NCBI GenBank assembly: GCA_902760865.1
Contig: CACWID010000024.1
Span: 1-47,122 of the forward strand
From: an uncultured Bacteroidales bacterium
GTDB lineage: Bacteria; Bacteroidota; Bacteroidia; Bacteroidales; Muribaculaceae
DNA: 47,122 bases
Reading direction: 5' to 3'
The notes under the pieces: generated by a model
Told to the model about the DNA's origin: nothing
Databases searched by the model: none
The model's input: the letters and a program-made list of their open reading frames with translations, nothing else
Program-made: the position numbers and the translations under genes
Part shown: one piece after another, positions 14,977-24,696 of the stretch
Layout: every line of letters begins with the position of its first letter
How positions within the stretch are numbered: the first letter of the stretch is position 1

Positions 14977-17900
14977 CTACGGAGTAGGTTTCTTGTCGGT
15001 ACCGTTGTCGTTGCCAGAGCCGTTGTCGTTGTTGTTCTTCTTGCCGGTGTCTTTGGACTGGTTCTTGCGTTCCTGTTCGCGGTCCTTGGCCTGCTGCTTG
15101 CGCTGTTCGGCTTTCTCTTTACGTTCCTGCTCGCGCTCCTTCTGACGCTGTTTGCGTTCCTGTTCGCGGGCCTTGGCCTGCTCCTTGCGCTCCTTCTGCT
15201 TGGCCTTGCGTTCACGTTCACGCTCCTTGGCCTTTTCCTTGCGCTCTTTTTCGCGCTGTTTAGCCAGTTCCTTGCGCTCTTTAGCCTTGTCCTTGCGAGC
15301 CTGCTCCTTAGCCTTCTTGGCATCCTTCTTGGCCTGTTCTGCGGCCTTGAAAGCAGCCTTGGCCGAGTCTTCTCGCCACTTGTAGTAGAAGTCGCGTTCC
15401 TTCTCTTTCTCCTTTTCGGCCTGCTCGATGGAGTCTTGCTCGGCTATCTCTTCCATACGTGCCAGTTTACGCTGGTATTTCTGCTCCTTCTTGATGCTGT
15501 CCTCAATCTCCTTCTGGCGCTTGCGCTCGGCCTTCTCGCGGGCCTTGGCTTCGCGTTCCAGTTGCTTGAGGTGCTCTTCCTCGGCGCGCTCCTGGGCCTT
15601 CAGTTCCTTCTCAGAGAGGTTCTGCAGGTTGGTGGTTCCGCCCGTGGTGGTCTTGCTGCGGTAGTCGCTGGCCTGGATCTGCTTGCGCTCGCTCTCTTGA
15701 CGGGCCTTCTCCTCGGCCTCGAGTCGAGCCTTCTCGGCGGCTTCGGCTTCAAGTCGGGCCTTCTCCTCAGCTTCCTCCTTGGCCTTCTCCTCAGCATCGC
15801 GCTTGGCGAGTTCTGCTGCCTCACGCTCCATCTGCTCAGCCTCGAGTCGAGCCTTTTCACGCTCCTGTGCTGCAAGGGCGTCGGCCTCTTCCTGTGCCTT
15901 CTTCTGCTCCTCGTCGAGTTCCTTCTTCTCGAGGTCGCTGTGCTCCTTGTCGTTCTTCTCCTCGAGGTAGTTGAAGTAGTCCTCGAAGGTGCGGCCCTCG
16001 TTGAGCAGCAGGTTGAAGTTATCGACGCTGATGATGACATAGTGCACCTGACGAGGTATGGTGATGCTCTGGTCCTGCTCGAAGGCAGTCCTGTAGTGGG
16101 TGGCTTCCTTGAAGTTGTCCAGGCCCTTGATGACCAGCAGTCCCAGTTCGCCGAAGTTCATTTGCTCGATGTCATAGTCCTTGACCTTAAAGGTGTTGAA
16201 GTTATGGCGAGCCACCTCATAGAGCAGCATGTTGCCGTTGATGCTGTCCGTCGGGTACAGCAGGATGAACACCTGAGGCTTGTCGTTGTCCTCGGCGAAG
16301 GGGGTGAAGGTCCGCTCGAGAGCCTCGGGGGTAGTATCGTTGCTCAGACGGGTCGTCCATAGCATGCCGCGCACGTTGCTGCCACCGCCCTCGAGCCTGC
16401 GGCCCTGGTTGAGCTGCTTGACAATCTCGGAGGCGACAGGCGTGATGTCGGTCTGTGGATAGCGCTGGAGCATGTCCTTGATGGTCTCCTTGAACTTGTC
16501 ATGGTTCTTCTCGGTGAGGTAACTCAGCGCGTCGATGAACATGAACTTGGGCATGATCTTGGACAACGGGTACTTGCGCATCATTTCGGCATAGGCATCA
16601 TGCACACCCTGATGGTTGTTGGCCAGGTAGTTGGCATAGGCCGCCTCATACATGTTCTCCTGGTCGCGGTTCATGTTCTTGAGGTTCTCCAGATAGTTGG
16701 GATCCTGCATGGCTATGCCGTACTTGGACTCCGGGAAGTTGACGAGAATGCTGTCGCGGTAGGGTTGTGCGTCGGCATCCTGCCCGTTGCGCATGTACAT
16801 CATGTACATATTATAGAACACGTCCAGGCGGTAGTCGTTCTCGGTGTAATCGTTCATCAGCCGGTTGAACTCAAAGGCTGCGGCATTATAGTCCTCCATC
16901 TTGTCCTTGAGGATGATGCCCATGTTATAGAGACCCTCCTGAATGATCTCGTGTGAAGACAGGATTTCATCTTCGGTCTTGGGAATCTGCTTCAGGTAGT
17001 ACTCCTCATAGTGCGGATCCTCGGCACGCTTCAAGGCCTCGACATCGAGCTTGACTGTGTCGCCGTTCTCGTTGACGACCATGCTGTCGGCCAGTGCCAG
17101 CAATGCGCTGTCGGTCTCCTCGTCGTTGAACGAGAAGGTCGTCTTGTTCCTGCGTCGCCAGTTGTCCTCGAGCTTGCGGCTGCCCCACAGTTTCTGGAAC
17201 TGGGTCTTGCCCGCGTTCTTGGTAGCGGTGTTATAGAAGTACCACGAGTTGTCGGTATTCATGGTGTAGGTGGAGGGGGCGTTGCCGCGTTCCTGAATCT
17301 GGCTGCCCTTGGCGCTCTGCTGTGCGAGGTATTCCTCGCGAGCGGCGTTCTCGGCCTCCTCCTTTTCCTTCTTCTTGAGGTCCTCGATGATCTTGGCGAT
17401 GACTTCCTTCTGCTGTTCGGGCGTCATGGCGGCCAGCTTGAGCAGCGAGTCCTGCAGGGTGACGTTCTGGGAATAGACGGCAAGCTCATCAAGCACATCG
17501 CTGCGCCTCTTGAGCATCTTGTAGTTGGGGTAATCCTCGTTGATCAGGGGGATGGCCTCGGCATAGCAGACCTGTGCCTCGTCATACTGTCGCCTATTGA
17601 AGTAGATGCCGCCCAGCGTGAGCTGGCTGATGGCCTTGTCCACACCATTGCGGGTGCTCTTCTCGGCAGCGAGTTTGTAGTTCTCGATGGCGCTCAGGGT
17701 GTCGCCGTGGGAGAGGTAGAGGTTGCCGATGGCGTAATATACCTGGTCCAGATAGTCCTTGTTGCGGTCATAGCGGGTCATGCGCTTCAGGGCCTTGACC
17801 TCGCTGGCGATATTGGCGCCCTCATAGACGGCGCTCTGCTTGATGCGTGCGTTGAACTTGGTGCGGTAGGTCGAGCCGCTGCTGCTGCCCGCCTGCTTGT

Positions 17901-18711
17901 AGGCCAGATAGGCATTGTGCTTGTCGCCCATGTCCTCGTAGAGCTGTCCCAGCAGGAACGACATTCTCACCTTCTCGTTGCCCTTGAATCCCTTGACAGC
18001 CTTGGCCAGATAGGGAATGGCCAGCTCGGGTTCCTGGGCCTTGATATGGTAGTCGGCAAAGGCCGCATTGGCCAGTGCGCGAATCCTCTTGTTGGTGATC
18101 TCGTCCAGATGTACATGGGAGAGCACGTTATCGGCCTCGGCCGACCATCCCATGGCGCAGTAGCACAGAGCCTCGCGTATCTGGCACTCTTGCACCAGGT
18201 CCTTCTTCCATGTGAAGTGGCGAGCGATGTAGCGGAAGGTGGCTGCCGCATCCAGGAAGTCACCCTTCATGTACTGTGCCTTGGCCAGCATGTACCACGC
18301 GTTGTGCAGGAAAGGGTTGTACTCGTCTCTCGAGAGCCACTCCTGGTACTTGGGGTCGCGGCCCTTGCCGCCCTTGCGTTTGGGTTTCTTCTTGATGGAG
18401 TGCAGGGTGATGGCCTTTTCCATCTTCTCGATGGTGCGGTCGAAGCTGCCTCCGGGCTGTGGGGCCTTGGGGTTGCTACGTGCCTCGGCGGGGTGCATAT
18501 AGAGGTGCTGTGAGTAGTCGTCCTCATAGGCGTCCATCATCGCCTTCTCCTGCTCGTCATAGTTTTCCTTGCCGTGGAAATAGACGTTGTATTTGGTTGT
18601 GAACGATTGCCAGAAACGCGAACGAGCGGTGTTGGTCTTGTTGCTGCATGCTGCCAGCACAACCACCATCGCAATGATTAATAACGGTATTAAACGTCGT
18701 GTCCTGTTCAA
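14977..18711 (-). CDS. porW: T9SS-associated TPR lipoprotein, PorW/SprE-like
   Basis: 1244 residues. The type II signal ends VLAAC (Cys22), followed by the family's opening SFTTKYNVYFHGKENYDEQ. Residues about 150-450 are TPR units (for example ALANAAFADYHIKAQEPELAIPYLAKAV), with further TPR-like helices at about 560-760. From about 940 to the end the protein is a Lys/Glu/Arg/Gln-rich charged helix (REKARLEAEQMEREAAELAK-type), then a Gly/Asn/Lys tail. PorW/SprE is an outer-membrane-associated T9SS component needed for secretion and, in flavobacteria, gliding. Assignment rests on the N-terminal motif, size, architecture and the adjacent porX; the long charged tail is more extended than I would expect. 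Confidence 0.78.
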   Translation of the reverse strand: MNRTRRLIPLLIIAMVVVLAACSNKTNTARSRFWQSFTTKYNVYFHGKENYDEQEKAMMDAYEDDYSQHLYMHPAEARSNPKAPQPGGSFDRTIEKMEKAITLHSIKKKPKRKGGKGRDPKYQEWLSRDEYNPFLHNAWYMLAKAQYMKGDFLDAAATFRYIARHFTWKKDLVQECQIREALCYCAMGWSAEADNVLSHVHLDEITNKRIRALANAAFADYHIKAQEPELAIPYLAKAVKGFKGNEKVRMSFLLGQLYEDMGDKHNAYLAYKQAGSSSGSTYRTKFNARIKQSAVYEGANIASEVKALKRMTRYDRNKDYLDQVYYAIGNLYLSHGDTLSAIENYKLAAEKSTRNGVDKAISQLTLGGIYFNRRQYDEAQVCYAEAIPLINEDYPNYKMLKRRSDVLDELAVYSQNVTLQDSLLKLAAMTPEQQKEVIAKIIEDLKKKEKEEAENAAREEYLAQQSAKGSQIQERGNAPSTYTMNTDNSWYFYNTATKNAGKTQFQKLWGSRKLEDNWRRRNKTTFSFNDEETDSALLALADSMVVNENGDTVKLDVEALKRAEDPHYEEYYLKQIPKTEDEILSSHEIIQEGLYNMGIILKDKMEDYNAAAFEFNRLMNDYTENDYRLDVFYNMYMMYMRNGQDADAQPYRDSILVNFPESKYGIAMQDPNYLENLKNMNRDQENMYEAAYANYLANNHQGVHDAYAEMMRKYPLSKIMPKFMFIDALSYLTEKNHDKFKETIKDMLQRYPQTDITPVASEIVKQLNQGRRLEGGGSNVRGMLWTTRLSNDTTPEALERTFTPFAEDNDKPQVFILLYPTDSINGNMLLYEVARHNFNTFKVKDYDIEQMNFGELGLLVIKGLDNFKEATHYRTAFEQDQSITIPRQVHYVIISVDNFNLLLNEGRTFEDYFNYLEEKNDKEHSDLEKKELDEEQKKAQEEADALAAQEREKARLEAEQMEREAAELAKRDAEEKAKEEAEEKARLEAEAAEKARLEAEEKARQESERKQIQASDYRSKTTTGGTTNLQNLSEKELKAQERAEEEHLKQLEREAKAREKAERKRQKEIEDSIKKEQKYQRKLARMEEIAEQDSIEQAEKEKEKERDFYYKWREDSAKAAFKAAEQAKKDAKKAKEQARKDKAKERKELAKQREKERKEKAKERERERKAKQKERKEQAKAREQERKQRQKEREQERKEKAEQRKQQAKDREQERKNQSKDTGKKNNNDNGSGNDNGTDKKPTP

Positions 18712-18765
18712 CTCTTCGGTTCTCAGTTTTTTTGTCAGTATCTAATAAACGAGTCCAACGGGATT

Positions 18766-19212
18766 TTATTGCCCCAGGGGGGCATGTTGTTCGGCTGCAA
18801 GTTGTAAAAACTCTTCACGGATGGCGGCAGGCATCGTCAGGCCGCGGTGCTTGATGCTCTGTCCCCAGCCCAGCAGGTCGGCGGGCTGCAGCGTGTAGAG
18901 CACGTCTCGCCACTGCTCCATTTCCTGATCGGTATAGTCGTTCTCGCCGCGTCCGGCAAAGGCGTCCAGTTCCTCGTCGTCATAATAGGTGGCCTCCTGC
19001 CGGCACACCCCGGCGAGGATTTGTTCGCTGGGGCAGATGGAGCGAATGCCGCACGACTCGTCGGTGCAGCCCTGCTTGGCTGTCACCGCTTCCTGCCCGG
19101 TTTCATCGGCAGTTAGGGCCGCATCCTGCTTGTGGTAGAACAGGCGGTCGATAATCCACACGATGGCCCCGCCCAGGACCAGTATCGCCAATAATATCAA
19201 TGCCGGTTTCAT
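18766..19212 (-). CDS. Small membrane-anchored protein with Cys cluster
   Basis: 148 residues from the ATG at 19212. The longer frame (to 19278) is rejected because a -7 box lies at 19237-19244 and puts transcription start near 19230. Residues 1-22 are one transmembrane helix (MKPALILLAILVLGGAIVW); the rest is soluble. It contains a cysteine group CTDESCGIRSICPSEQIL...VCR at about 49-72, an acidic patch (YYDDEELDAF) and a C-terminal helical segment with DLLGWGQSIKHRGLTMP. I recognise it as a type seen in Bacteroidales next to housekeeping genes but know no established function. It lies 54 bp upstream of porW on the same strand, so the two may share this promoter. Confidence 0.75.
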   Translation of the reverse strand: MKPALILLAILVLGGAIVWIIDRLFYHKQDAALTADETGQEAVTAKQGCTDESCGIRSICPSEQILAGVCRQEATYYDDEELDAFAGRGENDYTDQEMEQWRDVLYTLQPADLLGWGQSIKHRGLTMPAAIREEFLQLAAEQHAPLGQ

Positions 19213-19236
19213 CTGTGTTGTCTCTGATTGTTGATG

Positions 19237-19244
19237 CAAAGGTA
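19237..19244 (-). promoter_or_regulatory. -7 box upstream of the 148-residue membrane protein and porW
   Basis: TACCTTTG on the minus strand matches TAnnTTTG; predicted start near 19230. It diverges from the plus-strand promoter at 19413 across about 170 bp. Confidence 0.5.
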
Positions 19245-19412
19245 ATGCTTTTTTCTGACTCGCAGGGCTGGTTGGCACATTTCCTTTGAAATGGGCCGGT
19301 CCTCGTGGCTCCCTCCTCCAAATTGTCTAAAATTTTGACACTTGAGCGTAAAAATAATAGACAATCTGCATTATTTTGCTTGAAATTCTTGGTGTCATGC
19401 AGCCAAATCATA

Positions 19413-19420
19413 TACCTTTG
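19413..19420 (+). promoter_or_regulatory. -7 box upstream of the M16 peptidase gene
   Basis: TACCTTTG, with a TTGG about 20 bp upstream as a possible -33 element. It implies a leader of about 165 nt before the ATG at 19592. The rest of the 380-bp gap (19213-19591) shows no gene. Confidence 0.5.
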
Positions 19421-19591
19421 TGGCATGAGAGCACCCGAAGCGGGTGCCGGCATCAACTTGAATTGAGAACAATCGACAACAAAAGCTGGCAAGACGATAA
19501 AACAGCAATTTCACATACTATTGCTCACGGTGATTGCCGCCTGATTTAAGAAGAACAACGTACTTCAATATTCATTAAAACCTAAACGATT

Positions 19592-22432
19592 ATGAGAAAA
19601 ACCAAGAGATTTTTGCTTGTTCTGCTGCTCATGTTAGCGGCATTCAGCACCAACGTGATGATGGCCCAAGGTACGGGAATGACCATCCCCATCGACGAGG
19701 CCGTACGTATCGGCAAGCTGGACAACGGCTTGACCTATTACATCCGTCACAACAATTATCCCGAGCACCGTGCCAACTTCTACATCGCCCAGCGCGTGGG
19801 CGCCATGCAGGAGGAGGACAACCAGAACGGTCTGGCCCACTTCCTGGAGCACATGGCCTTCAACGGCAGTGAGCACTTCAACGGCGAGGGCAACGGCATT
19901 ATGGACTTCATCCAGAGGATCGGTTTGAACTTCGGTGCCGATGTGAATGCCTACACCTACTTCACCGAGACCGTCTATAACATCGACAACGTGCCCACCG
20001 CTCGCCAGAGCACCCTCGACTCGTGCCTGCTCGTGCTCAAGGATTGGAGCCACGGCCTGCTGCTCACCGACGAGGAGATTGACAAGGAGCGCGGCGTGAT
20101 CCATGAGGAGTGGCGCCTGGGCCGCGATGCCAGCGAGCGCATGCGCAACCGTCAGCTGGAGAACCTGTTCCCCGGCTCAAAGTATGCCAAGCGCGACGTA
20201 ATCGGCTCGATGGACGTCGTGGACTACTTCCCCTATCAGGTGCTGCGCGACTACTACCACAAGTGGTATCGCCCCGACAACCAGGCCCTGATCATCGTGG
20301 GCGACGTTGACGTGGACTACACCGAGGCCAAGATCAAGGAGATGTTCAAGGACATCCCCGCACCCGGTCCTGATGCCGCCAAGGTGGAAACCTATCCTGT
20401 ACCTGACACCGACGAGCCCATCGTCATCATCGAGAAGGACGTGGAGCAGCAGCTCAGCCTCGTCCAGCTCATGTTCAAGCATGACATTGTCGAGAAGGAA
20501 GAGAAGAGCGACGTCAACTATCTCGTTTACCTCTATGCACAATACTTGGTAAATTCCATGCTCAATCAGCGCTTGCAGGAGCAGGCTCAGGATCCCGATT
20601 GCCCCTTCATTCAGGCCTATGCCTATGACGGCAGCTATATGGGTGCCAATACCAAGGCTGCATTTGACCTGATTCTCGTTCCCAAGGATGGTATGATCGA
20701 GGCCGCAACTCAGGCAGGCTTGACCGAGGTGCTGCGTGCCGCCAAGTACGGTTTCACGGCCACCGAGTATGCCCGTGCAAAGGAAGACTACATGAGTGCT
20801 GTTGAGCGCACCTATAACGAGCGCGACAAGATTCACAACAGGACCCATACCCAGAAGTGTTATCGTCACTTCCTGGACAACGAGCCCATCATGGATCCCG
20901 AGTATTATTACCAGACCATGAACATGATCGTTCCCAACATCCCCGTCGAAGCCGTCAACACCATGCTACCTAATCTCATCAGTACCGACGGCAAGAACCT
21001 GGTGGTGCTGAACTTGAACCAAGAGAAGGAAGGCGCCGTCTATCCCAGCAAGGAAGGCCTGATGGCCGCTGTCAATGCCGCCGAGAAGGCCGATATTGCC
21101 CCCTATGTGGACAACGTGAAGGATGAGCCGCTCATCGCTAACCTGCCCAAGGCCGGAAAAATCGTCAAGGAGAGCTACAACGAGACGTTGGGCTTCAAGG
21201 ATCTGGAGCTGAGCAACGGCGCACGCGTGCTGCTCAAGCCCACCGATTTCAAGAAAGACGAAATCTTCATGATGGCTCAGCAGCGCGGCGGCAGTTCGCT
21301 GTACGGCGAGAGTGACTGGGCCAACACCGAGTTGTTTGATGCCGCTATTCAGTACAGCGGTCTGGGTGGCTTCAGCAACATGGAGTTGCAGAAGGCCCTT
21401 GCCGGCAAGCGCGTGGGTGTCAACCAGTCGATGAGTACCGATATGGACTATGTGACCGGCCATTCCACGGTCAAGGACCTGGAGGCCATGTTCCAGCTGG
21501 CTTATCTCCAGTTTACCGATGTCACCAAGGACGAGAAGAACTATAACAACCTGATCAATGCCCTTGAGATCTCGCTCAAGAACAAGGATTTGGATCCCGA
21601 CAACGTATATAGCGACTCGCTCAACTACATCCTAAACAACTACAGCTGGCGCAACAAACCCTACAAGGTTGAGGATATCCAGAAACTTAACTATGACCGT
21701 ATCCTGGAAATCTCCAAGGAGCGCACCGCAAACGCCGCCAACTACACCTTCCTGTTCGTCGGAGCATTTGACGAGGCTGTCATCCGCCCGCTCATCGAGC
21801 AGTACATCGCTTCGTTGCCCGCCAAGAAGGGTGTGAAGTCCAATTGGGTCAATGTTGCAGAGTCTCCCATGGGTCAGACCATCAAGCACTTCAGCCACAA
21901 GATGGAGACCCCCAAGACCACCGTCTTCATCAGTTGGTTTGACACCGAGATGCCCTTTAGCCTGGAGAACAACATCAAGGCTCAGCTGCTGGGTAAGGTG
22001 CTGAACCGCATCAACCGCGACAAGATCCGCGAGGATGCCGGTGCGGCCTACTCGATCAGTACTTACGGAAACTCAAGCATGGAAGGCGACAGGTCCTATA
22101 CTTCGATTAGTGCCTATGCTCCGCTCAAGCCTGAGTTCACCGACATGGCCCTCCAGATCCTGAACGAGGAGATGGCCAAGGCCTGCGAGAGCATCGATGC
22201 CGCCAGCCTCGAGGACTTCAAGAAGGCTATGCTCAAGGATCACGAGACCCAGCTCAAGGAGAACGGCTACTGGTACGGCGTTATCGGAGCCTATGTCAAC
22301 CGCGGTCTGGACAACCACACCGGCTATGAGGACATTGTCAATGCCCAGACGCCCGAGTCGATTGCCGCCTTTGCCCGCAAGCTGGTTGCTGCCGGCAACA
22401 AGGTCGAGGTGGTGATGACCCCCGAGCAGTAA
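19592..22432 (+). CDS. M16-family zinc metallopeptidase, secreted
   Basis: 946 residues. Residues 1-25 are a signal peptide (MRKTKRFLLVLLLMLAAFS..AQG). The inverted zinc motif HxxEH is at 83-87 (HFLEH), followed by MAFNGSEHF; the third ligand should fall in the EEIDKERGVIHEEW segment about 75 residues on. The protein is the usual length for the two-half M16 enzymes of Bacteroidetes, with an active N-terminal half and a second M16 half from about residue 530 that keeps the AGAAYSIS motif near 810. It probably degrades peptides in the periplasm; the substrate is unknown. It is followed by a perfect inverted repeat that may end transcription, so it is probably a single-gene unit. Confidence 0.92.
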   Translation: MRKTKRFLLVLLLMLAAFSTNVMMAQGTGMTIPIDEAVRIGKLDNGLTYYIRHNNYPEHRANFYIAQRVGAMQEEDNQNGLAHFLEHMAFNGSEHFNGEGNGIMDFIQRIGLNFGADVNAYTYFTETVYNIDNVPTARQSTLDSCLLVLKDWSHGLLLTDEEIDKERGVIHEEWRLGRDASERMRNRQLENLFPGSKYAKRDVIGSMDVVDYFPYQVLRDYYHKWYRPDNQALIIVGDVDVDYTEAKIKEMFKDIPAPGPDAAKVETYPVPDTDEPIVIIEKDVEQQLSLVQLMFKHDIVEKEEKSDVNYLVYLYAQYLVNSMLNQRLQEQAQDPDCPFIQAYAYDGSYMGANTKAAFDLILVPKDGMIEAATQAGLTEVLRAAKYGFTATEYARAKEDYMSAVERTYNERDKIHNRTHTQKCYRHFLDNEPIMDPEYYYQTMNMIVPNIPVEAVNTMLPNLISTDGKNLVVLNLNQEKEGAVYPSKEGLMAAVNAAEKADIAPYVDNVKDEPLIANLPKAGKIVKESYNETLGFKDLELSNGARVLLKPTDFKKDEIFMMAQQRGGSSLYGESDWANTELFDAAIQYSGLGGFSNMELQKALAGKRVGVNQSMSTDMDYVTGHSTVKDLEAMFQLAYLQFTDVTKDEKNYNNLINALEISLKNKDLDPDNVYSDSLNYILNNYSWRNKPYKVEDIQKLNYDRILEISKERTANAANYTFLFVGAFDEAVIRPLIEQYIASLPAKKGVKSNWVNVAESPMGQTIKHFSHKMETPKTTVFISWFDTEMPFSLENNIKAQLLGKVLNRINRDKIREDAGAAYSISTYGNSSMEGDRSYTSISAYAPLKPEFTDMALQILNEEMAKACESIDAASLEDFKKAMLKDHETQLKENGYWYGVIGAYVNRGLDNHTGYEDIVNAQTPESIAAFARKLVAAGNKVEVVMTPEQ

Positions 22433-22478
22433 GGCCTGACTGGCGAGGCCGTCCATGCATAGTGGCAGCGGCCTTTTG

Positions 22479-22539
22479 AACCACAGATTGCGCCAATCCG
22501 ACGAGATAGATTTCGTGCGAATTGGCGCAATCTGTGGTT
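22479..22539. terminator. Perfect 19-bp inverted repeat after the M16 gene
   Basis: The arms AACCACAGATTGCGCCAAT (22479-22497) and its exact reverse complement (22521-22539) flank a 23-bp loop. It lies 46 bp after the peptidase stop. The size and lack of a strong T-run make it either a Bacteroidetes terminator-like hairpin or a mobile palindromic repeat. Confidence 0.55.
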
Positions 22540-22632
22540 ATTATATAGTTAAATAGTGTTAAATGAACTAAAAATTTGTGCAGTTATTGGGGCTTTTATA
22601 CATTAAATATTGCGAGAATGGCGGGAAAATAG

Positions 22633-22640
22633 TACTTTTG
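22633..22640 (+). promoter_or_regulatory. -7 box for the rimP-nusA-infB operon
   Basis: TACTTTTG with TTGC 19 bp upstream (22610-22613) as -33 element. The predicted start near 22647 gives a 125-nt untranslated leader before rimP. No named riboswitch or leader motif was recognised. Confidence 0.5.
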
Positions 22641-22771
22641 CGCCAGCATTCGTGAGAGGGGGCAATCGGGCTTCCTCATTTTTATTATAAGTTTTCGATT
22701 TCAGTGACTGTTTTCGGGGGTCTTCCTCTAACGGGCTGAAACGAGAAAGCTAACAACTAGAGAATAGAGAT

Positions 22772-23233
22772 ATGATAGACAAAACCGCACTGGAACAAGT
22801 GATCAACGAGGCCCTGGAGGGCACCAAGATGTATCTGGTTACCCTGAAGGTGAGCAAGGACAACGTCATCGATGTCGCCCTCGACAGCGACGAAGACATC
22901 ACCATCGACGACTGCGTGGCCGTGAACGATGCCGTGCTGGCGGCCTTTGACCGCGACGAGGGAGAGGACTATGAGTTGACAGTCGGTTCCTATGGCATCA
23001 CGTCGCCGCTGTTGCTGCCGCGCCAGTACCGCAAGAGTGTGGGCGGCGAGGTAGAGGTCCTCACGTGCGACGGCCGCAAGCTGAAAGGCGTGCTGAGCGA
23101 TGCCGACGACGAGGGCTTCACCCTGACGACGACGGTCAAGCGCCGTCTCGAGGGCAAGAAGCGTCCCGAGCTGGTCGAGGAACAGGAGCGGTTTAATTAT
23201 AGTGACATCAAACAAACAAAGAATATCATTTAA
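22772..23233 (+). CDS. rimP: Ribosome maturation factor RimP
   Basis: 153 residues, the usual size. RimP binds the 30S head and is needed for late small-subunit maturation. The N-terminal domain has the DEDITIDDCVAVN segment (family pattern near a Ser/Asp-rich turn followed by C..V...V), the mid-protein ELTVGSYGITSPL (family: ..VSSPGLDRPL, with the Pro kept), and a C-terminal SH3-like barrel with GVLSDADDEGFTL. Position directly upstream of nusA and infB is the classical arrangement. Confidence 0.93.
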   Translation: MIDKTALEQVINEALEGTKMYLVTLKVSKDNVIDVALDSDEDITIDDCVAVNDAVLAAFDRDEGEDYELTVGSYGITSPLLLPRQYRKSVGGEVEVLTCDGRKLKGVLSDADDEGFTLTTTVKRRLEGKKRPELVEEQERFNYSDIKQTKNII

Positions 23234-23279
23234 ATTTGGCTTTCAGTGGCCAGCTCCCAGGTGTCGGCGGCATCCGCAC

Positions 23280-23320
23280 TCATCTGGAAACTGGAAAACT
23301 GAAGACTGAAAACAGGAAAA
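23280..23320. repeat. Short 7-bp-period tract between rimP and nusA
   Basis: Successive units CTGGAAA, CTGGAAA, ACTGAAG, ACTGAAA fill part of the 92-bp gap just before the nusA start. This is the same kind of heptamer rhythm as at 12729-12845 and 41215-41280. Confidence 0.5.
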
Positions 23321-23325
23321 TCATT

Positions 23326-24582
23326 ATGGCTAAAAGAGAAGAAGCGGTCAACATGACCGAACAATTTGCCGAGTTCAAAGAGCTGAAGGACATCGACAAG
23401 ACGACATTGATCGCCGTGCTGGAGGAGTCTTTCCGCAGTGTGCTGTCCAAGATGTTCGGCAACGACGATAACTTTGACGTGATTGTGAATCCCGACAAGG
23501 GTGACTGCGAGATCTACCAGAACCTGCTGGTCGTCGAGGACGGCGAGGTCGAGAATCCCAACAAGGAAATCTCGCTGAGCGAGGCCCGTGCCGACGAGGA
23601 TCCCGACTGCGAGGTGGGCGAGGACCATACCCGCAAGATTGACTTCACCAAGTTTGGCCGTCGCGCCATCCTGAACCTGCGTCAAACGCTGGCCAGCAAG
23701 ATTCTCGAACTGCAGAAGGATGCCATCTACAACAAGTTCAAGCCCCTTGAGGGACATCTGGTTGCCGGTGAGGTCTATCAGGTGTGGAAGCGCGAGGTGC
23801 TGCTGCTCGACGAGGACAAGAACGAGCTGATTCTTCCCAAGGAGGAACAGATTCCCACCGACATCTACCGCAAGGGCGATGTGGTGCGTGCCGTCATCGA
23901 GAGGGTGGACAACGCCAACAACAACCCCAAAATCATCGTCTCTCGCACCAGCCAGAATTTCCTGAGGCGCCTGTTCGAGCAGGAGGTGCCCGAGATCCAC
24001 GACGGTCTGATCGTCATCCGCGCCGTCGCCCGCATCCCGGGCGAGCGTGCCAAGATCGCCGTCGAGAGCTATGACGACCGCATCGATCCCGTCGGCGCCT
24101 GCGTCGGCGTCAAGGGTGCCCGCATCCACGGCATCGTGCGCGAGCTGCGCAACGAGAACATCGATGTGATTAACTACACGAGCAACCCGCAGCTCTTCAT
24201 CCAGCGTGCGCTGAGCCCTGCCAAGATCGGCTCGATGCGTCTGGATCCCGAGAACAAGCATGCCGAGGTGTTCCTCAAACCCGAAGAGGTGTCCCTGGCC
24301 ATCGGTAAGGGCGGCCTGAACATCAAGCTGGCCAGCATCCTCACGGGCTACAGCATCGACGTTTACCGTGACGTTGAGGACGAATCCGAGGAGGACATCT
24401 ACCTCGACGAGTTCAAGGACGAGGTTGACGAGTGGGTTATCGAGGCTCTCAAGAACGTGGGCTACGACACCGCCAAGTCGGTGCTGCGCGCTCCGCGTGA
24501 GGCCCTCATCGACAAGGCCGACCTCGAGGAAGGCACCGTGGACAACCTGCTGAACATCCTCAGTGCCGAGTTTGACGACTAG
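23326..24582 (+). CDS. nusA: Transcription elongation/termination factor NusA
   Basis: 418 residues from the ATG at 23326 (MAKREEAVNMTEQF). An upstream in-frame ATG at 23236 would code through the heptamer repeat and has no NusA similarity. NusA binds RNA polymerase and nascent RNA to control pausing, termination and antitermination. The order seen is an N-terminal RNAP-binding domain (to about 130), an S1 domain, and two KH domains containing DPVGACVGVKGARI and EVSLAIGKGGLNIKLA. It lacks the two acidic C-terminal repeats of E. coli NusA, as usual outside proteobacteria. Second gene of rimP-nusA-infB. Confidence 0.95.
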   Translation: MAKREEAVNMTEQFAEFKELKDIDKTTLIAVLEESFRSVLSKMFGNDDNFDVIVNPDKGDCEIYQNLLVVEDGEVENPNKEISLSEARADEDPDCEVGEDHTRKIDFTKFGRRAILNLRQTLASKILELQKDAIYNKFKPLEGHLVAGEVYQVWKREVLLLDEDKNELILPKEEQIPTDIYRKGDVVRAVIERVDNANNNPKIIVSRTSQNFLRRLFEQEVPEIHDGLIVIRAVARIPGERAKIAVESYDDRIDPVGACVGVKGARIHGIVRELRNENIDVINYTSNPQLFIQRALSPAKIGSMRLDPENKHAEVFLKPEEVSLAIGKGGLNIKLASILTGYSIDVYRDVEDESEEDIYLDEFKDEVDEWVIEALKNVGYDTAKSVLRAPREALIDKADLEEGTVDNLLNILSAEFDD

Positions 24583-24696
24583 TCCCCAGCGCCCGAAGGC
24601 ATCAACGAGTTAATTCAAGTTATTTTTAGTCACTCAACCGCAAATATATATTAGCCGAAGCATATTGCTGAAAGCCAACCGATAAAAGACATTATA

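Noticed and set aside
15000-15900. Repetitive DNA in the porW 3' part as a possible repeat array
   Set aside because: It is explained by the Lys/Glu/Gln-rich coiled coil of the protein and has no fixed DNA period, so it is not a CRISPR or satellite.
13951-16362. 803-residue plus-strand frame, very rich in Leu and Val
   Set aside because: It is antisense to porX and the Lys/Glu-rich end of porW; biased GC3 codons of the real genes give stop-free complements. No start signal or family match.
22641-22771. Possible riboswitch or structured leader before rimP
   Set aside because: The 125-nt leader shows no recognisable aptamer and no convincing terminator hairpin by eye.
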